A DNA stretch of 64,000 nucleotides, from contig NZ_JADKPT010000003.1 of the NCBI RefSeq assembly GCF_015351595.1, forward strand, positions 336,641 to 400,640, in the 5' to 3' direction. The notes beneath the pieces are model-generated. The model saw nothing but the letters and a program-made list of their open reading frames with translations, was not told where the DNA came from and searched no databases. Origin of the DNA: Flavobacterium sp. LC2016-12. Its GTDB lineage: Bacteria > Bacteroidota > Bacteroidia > Flavobacteriales > Flavobacteriaceae. How positions within the stretch are numbered: position 1 is the first letter of the stretch; every line of letters begins with the position of its first letter. The translations under genes were made by a program, and so were the position numbers. Shown here piece by piece: positions 61,286 to 64,000 of the stretch.

Positions 61286-64000
61286 TTATTTATTTTGTTC
61301 AGCTATTAATTTTTCCAGTTTTTCTAAACGTAAATTCATTTGTTTTGAAGCATGTTTTAATTCCTGTATCTCTTTGTCTTTCGCTTCAATTGTTTTATTT
61401 TGCTCTATAATATGCAGATAAATCTCCTCTGTTTTTTCGAGTAACTGAATTGACAATTCTGATATGTTAAACGCATATCCTTCTTTTGTTTTTTCTAATT
61501 CATTAATTGGAGTTATTCCAGGAAGATGTTTGTGCTGTTTAATGTAATCTTCTATTTCAGGCAACCGTTTAAACTTATAATCAGATTTAATTGTAGAGCT
61601 ACCTTTAAAATAATCCTCGAATACATAATCAGCATAATAATTATTTACAGTTGAGATTCCACCATTAACCCTTAACTTTTCGTTTGGAATAGCAGATGGG
61701 GTTGTATAACCAATTCCAACCCATCCATTAGTATAAATATCTTCCGTATTTAAAGTTGCCCCAATATGTGTTGTTGTACTATACCAAGGTTCTTTTACAG
61801 CTTCACTTAAATCTAATGAATTTAATTGCTGATTCTCATCTGTATAGTCTAAATTTCCTGTCGTCTCGTTTACTTCCAGTTTTGTTAATGTCTGTGCCGG
61901 CCCAATTAAATCAACCATTTTAAACTCTGAAGCATTTCCATCTTCATCATTATAGATTAAGGAATGAGCGGCGCCATCATAAGTTAACGAAGTAAGCGTT
62001 TCAACACCTTTTACTAAAACGGACATATTAATAGGATGAGCGACGCTGGCTTCATCAGTATAAGTTAAAGTATGTATATCAACCAATTGACCATATTGAT
62101 CAGTACCTTGTGTAACAACATCATTTAGAGAAGTTATGGTTTCTTTTATTGCTACCGGAGTTCCTCCAGCTTCGTTAGTATAATTTGCAATTGTGTTTCC
62201 GGTAACAACTACAGGAGCTACAACTGTTACCGTTTCATTTGCTTTGATTGCCGGTGTTAGGTTTAATGCTGTACTTGGAACTCCATTTACGGTCGTAACT
62301 AAACTTGCACCAGTGAGTGATGTTAAATTGCTGTTTATTATGGTCACTGCTGTTCCTGGTACTCCATTTACAGTTGTACTTAAATTATTACCGGCCGATG
62401 TATTAGAAACTGTTGTGGCCGGAATAAGAGAACTTGCCGTTACCGTTTTAAAAACACCAGTCGCATCTGCTACGACAACATTATCAGTATTAAGTCCTGT
62501 TTGTAAACCTTCCACCCGTAATGGATCAATACCTGAAGCCGGTAAGACGTGTAGAGTATTACTTGGCGAATCAGTTCCTATACCTACATTTACGTTTGGA
62601 GCTCCCAGAACCAGGCTATTACTTGTAGCAACAAAAGCTCCTGATCCGATAGCTGTCGCATTCGTTAGATTATCTGCACTTGCTGTGGAAGCACCAATTA
62701 AAGTGATTTCCTCTCCAGACCCTAAATTTATACCAGAAGAATAACCGATAGCAGTATTATATTTTCCCTGAGTAATATTTTGAAGTGACGAATAACCAAA
62801 AACAGTATTTTTACCGCCATCAGTATTCGAATTAAGCGCCAGATAACCTACTGCTGTGTTTTCCGATCCTGCTGTATTTGAAGTCATCGCTGAAAAACCT
62901 AATGCACTGTTACTTATGCCTGTTGTGTTATTATTTAGCGCTAATGCCCCGATGGCAACATTATAACTTCCACCTGAAGAATCTGTTAATGCATTAACTC
63001 CAAAAGAAGTATTATTTACCTGTAATCTTCCTGCTATTGTAGAGTTTCTTTTAAAAACCAAATCAGCGTCATCTATTGTTCCTAAAAAATGAAATGACGA
63101 TTGAATTCCCATGTTACCTTCAATGCTCCAATTAAGAAGATTAAGTTCTTTTATAGGAGTTTTTTGCAGTACGCCCGTAAAAGGATCAACAACGACAACA
63201 TCATTGAAAGGAGGCGCATTCATTAAGCCTTCAATAGCTAAAGTATTTGTCGGGTCAGTTAATATTGATGTCGGATTTGTTAATGGTCCGCCTAATTGAA
63301 CATTTCCGTTTGTGGCTGTTAAACCGTTATCTGCTGATATTACAACAGGAACTGCGGGATTCGTTGCCACTCCATTTACTGTTGATATAAGATTACCATT
63401 TGTTGCCGTAAGCGTATTAGTTGTTGCTGCAGCGATTGCTGGTGCTAAATTTAATGGGGTACTGTTAACTCCGTTTACTGTTGTGGTTAAACTTGAACCT
63501 GAAAGCGAAGTTTCATTGCTATTCACAATGGGAGCCCCAGTACTTGTTTTTCCGTTTACTGTAATTGTTGAAGTATTTCCTGATGATCCATTTGAAACTG
63601 TTGTTGCACTTGTAATGGCTGCGGGAGTTAATAAACTTCCTCCGTCTGTTCCAACTCCTAAAATATTCCCGGCATCGGTGCTCGTCACCACTGCAGTCTG
63701 ATCAACTGCATTTTCATTTGTATACGTTATCAGACCGCTGGAAGAATCTTGTGCCAAATTGGTTATCACTTGTCCGGCCGCAATGGCTGGCGCTAAATTT
63801 AATGGTGTACTGGCGACTCCGTTTACTGTAGTAGTCAAACTTGAACCTGCAAGTGAAGTGGTGTTACTATTCACAATTGGAGCACCGGTACTTGTTTTTC
63901 CGTTTACTGTAATTGTTGAAGTATTTCCTGATGATGCGTTAGATACTGTAGTTGCGCTTGTAATAGCCGGAGCTAAATCTAAAGCAGTACTGGCGACTCC
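61286..64000 (-). CDS. giant repetitive surface protein with YadA-like head repeats and C-terminal coiled coil (partial, N-terminus outside window)
   Basis: At least 904 residues; the frame is open to base 64000, so the true start lies beyond. Near-identical blocks of about 116 residues with STITVNGKTSTGAPIVNSN and SLTTTVNG...STPLNLAPAI recur through the first part. A trimeric-adhesin-like head region follows (about 260-420 residues before the end: YNVAIGALALNNNTTG, ENTAVGYLALNSNTDGG, YNTAIGYSSGINLG), then DxxGxY- and TLTYTDE-type strands, a region like chaperone-of-endosialidase proteins (GWVGIGYTTPSAIPNEKLRV, YIKQHKHLPGITP) and a terminal coiled coil (LLEKTEEIYLHIIEQNKTIE). Likely a trimeric surface fibre. 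First gene of the operon seen here. Confidence 0.85.
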   Translation of the reverse strand, partial: GVASTALDLAPAITSATTVSNASSGNTSTITVNGKTSTGAPIVNSNTTSLAGSSLTTTVNGVASTPLNLAPAIAAGQVITNLAQDSSSGLITYTNENAVDQTAVVTSTDAGNILGVGTDGGSLLTPAAITSATTVSNGSSGNTSTITVNGKTSTGAPIVNSNETSLSGSSLTTTVNGVNSTPLNLAPAIAAATTNTLTATNGNLISTVNGVATNPAVPVVISADNGLTATNGNVQLGGPLTNPTSILTDPTNTLAIEGLMNAPPFNDVVVVDPFTGVLQKTPIKELNLLNWSIEGNMGIQSSFHFLGTIDDADLVFKRNSTIAGRLQVNNTSFGVNALTDSSGGSYNVAIGALALNNNTTGISNSALGFSAMTSNTAGSENTAVGYLALNSNTDGGKNTVFGYSSLQNITQGKYNTAIGYSSGINLGSGEEITLIGASTASADNLTNATAIGSGAFVATSNSLVLGAPNVNVGIGTDSPSNTLHVLPASGIDPLRVEGLQTGLNTDNVVVADATGVFKTVTASSLIPATTVSNTSAGNNLSTTVNGVPGTAVTIINSNLTSLTGASLVTTVNGVPSTALNLTPAIKANETVTVVAPVVVTGNTIANYTNEAGGTPVAIKETITSLNDVVTQGTDQYGQLVDIHTLTYTDEASVAHPINMSVLVKGVETLTSLTYDGAAHSLIYNDEDGNASEFKMVDLIGPAQTLTKLEVNETTGNLDYTDENQQLNSLDLSEAVKEPWYSTTTHIGATLNTEDIYTNGWVGIGYTTPSAIPNEKLRVNGGISTVNNYYADYVFEDYFKGSSTIKSDYKFKRLPEIEDYIKQHKHLPGITPINELEKTKEGYAFNISELSIQLLEKTEEIYLHIIEQNKTIEAKDKEIQELKHASKQMNLRLEKLEKLIAEQNK
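63438..64000. repeat. in-frame tandem repeats of about 350 bp inside the surface-protein gene
   Basis: The segment from 63438 (GCTGGTGCTAAATTTAATGG) to about 63590 recurs from 63786 to about 63942 with a few changes, and a third start is visible near 63966 (GGAGCTAAATCTAAAGCAGT). The period is close to 348 bases, a multiple of three, so copy number can change without breaking the frame. Confidence 0.85.

Noticed and set aside
62193..62744. 183-codon open frame on the plus strand
   Set aside because: It is antisense to the repetitive surface-protein gene and arises from its biased, repeated codons; no start context or family resemblance.
61286..64000. Possible CRISPR array because of regular repeats
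   Set aside because: Repeats are about 350 bases, in frame within a coding sequence and not separated by unique spacers of constant length; no cas genes nearby.

Overview
The window looks like a Flavobacterium-type chromosome (Bacteroidota, Flavobacteriia). It is AT-rich, has SusC/SusD pairs, a hybrid two-component regulator, type IX secretion (T9SS) sorting domains of both type A and type B, and -7 boxes of the form TAnnTTTG. Shine-Dalgarno sites are not evident. No tRNA, rRNA, insertion sequence, prophage or CRISPR array was seen.

Layout. (1) 1-3118, minus strand: an ECF sigma factor, a FecR-type anti-sigma factor and the N-terminal 504 residues of a SusC-type transducer with an STN domain, a complete signalling cassette cut by the window start. 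(2) 3382-7289: a secreted PI-PLC-like phosphodiesterase, a convergent secreted metallophosphoesterase, and a shortened YdeI-like protein. (3) 7376-22373, minus strand: four large T9SS cargo proteins (zinc metalloprotease, GH18 chitinase-like, GH64 and GH16 beta-1,3-glucanase-like) behind a membrane-spanning LuxR-type regulator. Chitin, beta-1,3-glucan and protein are the parts of a fungal wall, so this reads as a mycolytic or glucan-scavenging locus. (4) 22688-26110, minus strand: HAD phosphatase, NUDIX hydrolase and a TonB-dependent receptor.

(5) 26348-48465: a polysaccharide utilisation locus for a uronic-acid polymer. It has a DUF4861 protein, a divergent LacI regulator, a YhcH-like protein, an SDR (probable mannonate oxidoreductase), UxuA, a beta-helix protein, a hybrid two-component regulator, SusC, SusD, GH88 and two GH2 enzymes. 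Surface capture and periplasmic cleavage would release uronates, which the SDR and UxuA would take to 2-keto-3-deoxygluconate. A good promoter and a palindrome beside it suggest LacI control of the catabolic operon, while the hybrid regulator probably controls the SusCD operon.

(6) 48563-56199: a DUF2911 protein, then a periplasmic molybdenum aldehyde oxidase of PaoABC type, a divergent cysteine desulfurase, and MocA-like and XdhC-like maturation proteins. (7) 56410-57415: a frameshifted, internally deleted DUF6934-like gene, a 52-residue basic ORF and a two-repeat DUF1508 protein. (8) 57463-64000, minus strand: a T9SS type B protein and two large repetitive surface proteins, the last cut by the window end.

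A striking feature is that most gene junctions carry long, often nested inverted repeats built from a small vocabulary of words (CGCAAAG, CGCAGATTT, GCCACGAA, ACACATAG). One of these families occurs three times in the window.
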